Origin: Prevotellaceae bacterium
GTDB lineage: Bacteria; Bacteroidota; Bacteroidia; Bacteroidales; Paludibacteraceae
DNA length: 6,345 bases
Assembly (NCBI GenBank): GCA_031270565.1
Contig: JAISXJ010000024.1
Span: 1 to 6,345 of the forward strand
Reading direction: 5' to 3'
A program made the translations under genes and the position numbers. The notes below the pieces were generated by a model, which saw nothing but the letters and a program-made list of their open reading frames with translations, did no database searches and was not told where the DNA came from. How positions within the stretch are numbered: position 1 is the stretch's first letter; the number at the start of each line of letters is the position of its first letter. Shown here piece after piece: positions 5,844-6,345 of the stretch.

Positions 5844-5873
5844 TTCCTCTTTTCTTTTCTTTTCTTCTTTTCT
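5844..5873 (+). other. 30-base pyrimidine tract near the origin
   Basis: Every base from 5844 to 5873 is C or T, mostly T. Placed 40 bases before the first iteron in an otherwise GC-rich region, it is the best candidate for an easily melted element of the origin, although it is asymmetric rather than classical A+T repeats. No clear DnaA box was seen nearby. Confidence 0.35.
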
Positions 5874-5913
5874 AGAGCTTGTGGGTCGTTGATATAACTG
5901 GTTGCGTTTTGTA

Positions 5914-5988
5914 TTAGTCGGGGGGATTTGACGATTTAGTCGGGGGGATTTGACGAAAAAAAGTCATTTAGTCGGGGGGATTTGACGA
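5914..5988 (+). repeat. oriV: Three iterons: plasmid replication origin (oriV)
   Basis: Three exact 21-base direct repeats with core GTCGGGGGGATTTGACG lie at 5914-5934, 5936-5956 and 5968-5988. The start-to-start spacing is 22 bases, then 32 bases, so all three lie on about the same helix face (steps of 2 and 3 turns). A diverged fourth copy (ATAGTCGGGG, then TTGACA) begins at 5993. They are directly upstream of a Rep_3-type initiator gene, the standard layout for iteron-controlled plasmids, where Rep monomers bind the repeats to open the origin and control copy number by handcuffing. Confidence 0.88.
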
Positions 5989-5992
5989 AAAA

Positions 5993-6033
5993 ATAGTCGG
6001 GGTATTGACATTTTCCCCGACTATCGATATTCT
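5993..6033 (+). promoter_or_regulatory. rep promoter with overlapping autoregulatory operator
   Basis: TTGACA (6005-6010) and TATTCT (6028-6033) are spaced by 17 bases. A perfect 10-bp inverted repeat, ATAGTCGGGG (5993-6002) with CCCCGACTAT (6015-6024), brackets the -35 and reaches into the spacer. Each arm contains the iteron core AGTCGGGG. In pSC101, R6K and pPS10, Rep dimers bind such inverted half-iterons to repress rep, while monomers bind the direct iterons; the same logic is inferred here. Confidence 0.8.
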
Positions 6034-6061
6034 TTCAAAAAACCTTGAAGGGGCGGTGTTT

Positions 6062-6345
6062 ATGCCTAAAAAAGCGAATCAGCTTGTCAAGGAATCGAAC
6101 AATCTGGCCAGAGCGCGGATAATGCCAGCCACGACGACCGTCTGGGATGAAAGAATCATTTCCAGCATTGCCGCCAGAAACCGCGTGGAAGACACAGAAT
6201 TTCACGAGCAGACCATCGACGCTAGGACACTGGCCGCGACAGAGAAGCTATCGACCGTGCAGTTTCAGGAAGTCAAAAGGTCTGTCCGGGCGCTGTCTCA
6301 CAAAACATATGAAATTCCAAGCGGGAGAAGGGGCATAATCATCTA
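6062..6345 (+). CDS. rep: Rep_3-family plasmid replication initiator, N-terminal part (partial)
   Basis: The frame is open from ATG 6062 to the window end, 94 complete codons, without a stop. AAGGGG (6048-6053) lies eight bases before the start. The protein begins MPKKANQLVKESNNLARARI and continues with WDERIISSIAARN, LAATEKLSTVQFQEVKR and SHKTYEIPSG. This order, a conserved (L)V(K)-S-N-L start, an E-R-I-I helix, then a helical segment and a beta turn, is typical of the first winged-helix domain of Rep_3 (RepA/pi/RepE-like) initiators, usually about 230-330 aa in total. Upstream iterons and an inverted operator strongly support the assignment. The C-terminal winged helix that reads iterons lies outside the window. 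Expected role: binds the iterons, opens the origin, recruits host replication proteins and represses its own promoter. Confidence 0.85.
   Translation, partial: MPKKANQLVKESNNLARARIMPATTTVWDERIISSIAARNRVEDTEFHEQTIDARTLAATEKLSTVQFQEVKRSVRALSHKTYEIPSGRRGIII

Noticed and set aside
5914..5988. Iterons considered as a CRISPR array
   Set aside because: The gaps between repeats are 1 and 11 bases, far too short for spacers, and a Rep gene follows.
5560..6060. DnaA boxes near the origin
   Set aside because: No sequence close to TTATCCACA was found by eye on either strand; the nearest candidates had three or more mismatches.
6147..6338. Plus-strand 63-codon frame at the right end
   Set aside because: It lies in another frame inside the rep gene, which has a ribosome binding site, an operator and a Rep_3-like sequence.
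1..6345. tRNA, rRNA or insertion-sequence ends
   Set aside because: No cloverleaf, rRNA core, transposase motif or terminal inverted repeat with target duplication was seen, including at the junction near 3970.

Overview
The window joins two unlike pieces of DNA at about 3965-3976. The left piece (1 to about 3970) is AT-leaning, densely coding and wholly on the minus strand. It carries a two-gene restriction or defence-type module: a large SNF2-type helicase whose N-terminal phospholipase-D-like (PLD) nuclease domain is cut off, followed after 4 bases by the N-terminal 352 codons of a protein resembling the Eco57I-like DNA methyltransferases. The protein style is most familiar from Bacteroidota, which is an inference from memory rather than a search result.

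The right piece (about 3976-6345) is a mobilizable plasmid backbone read on the plus strand. In order it holds: an origin of transfer almost identical in its core to the IncQ (RSF1010/R1162) oriT; a mobC-like gene placed relative to oriT as in RSF1010 but carrying an extra C-terminal domain; a strong promoter driving a structured RNA of about 170 nt that ends in a perfect rho-independent terminator; about 1.6 kb (4976 to about 5910) of GC-rich, hairpin-rich DNA with no convincing gene; three iterons; a rep promoter overlapped by an inverted repeat of the iteron core; and the first 94 codons of a Rep_3-type initiator, running off the window. IncQ-type mobilization with iteron control suggests a proteobacterial or broad-host-range plasmid.

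Replication and transfer parts fit together: Rep would bind the direct iterons to start replication and the inverted copy to repress its own promoter, while MobC would help open oriT for a MobA relaxase. No relaxase is visible. In RSF1010 mobA lies divergently on the other side of oriT, exactly where this window switches to the broken helicase gene. The junction is therefore either a real rearrangement beside oriT or an assembly artefact.

The least explained elements are the structured RNA at about 4804-4975, the MobC fusion, and the repeat- and hairpin-rich stretch between the RNA and the iterons.
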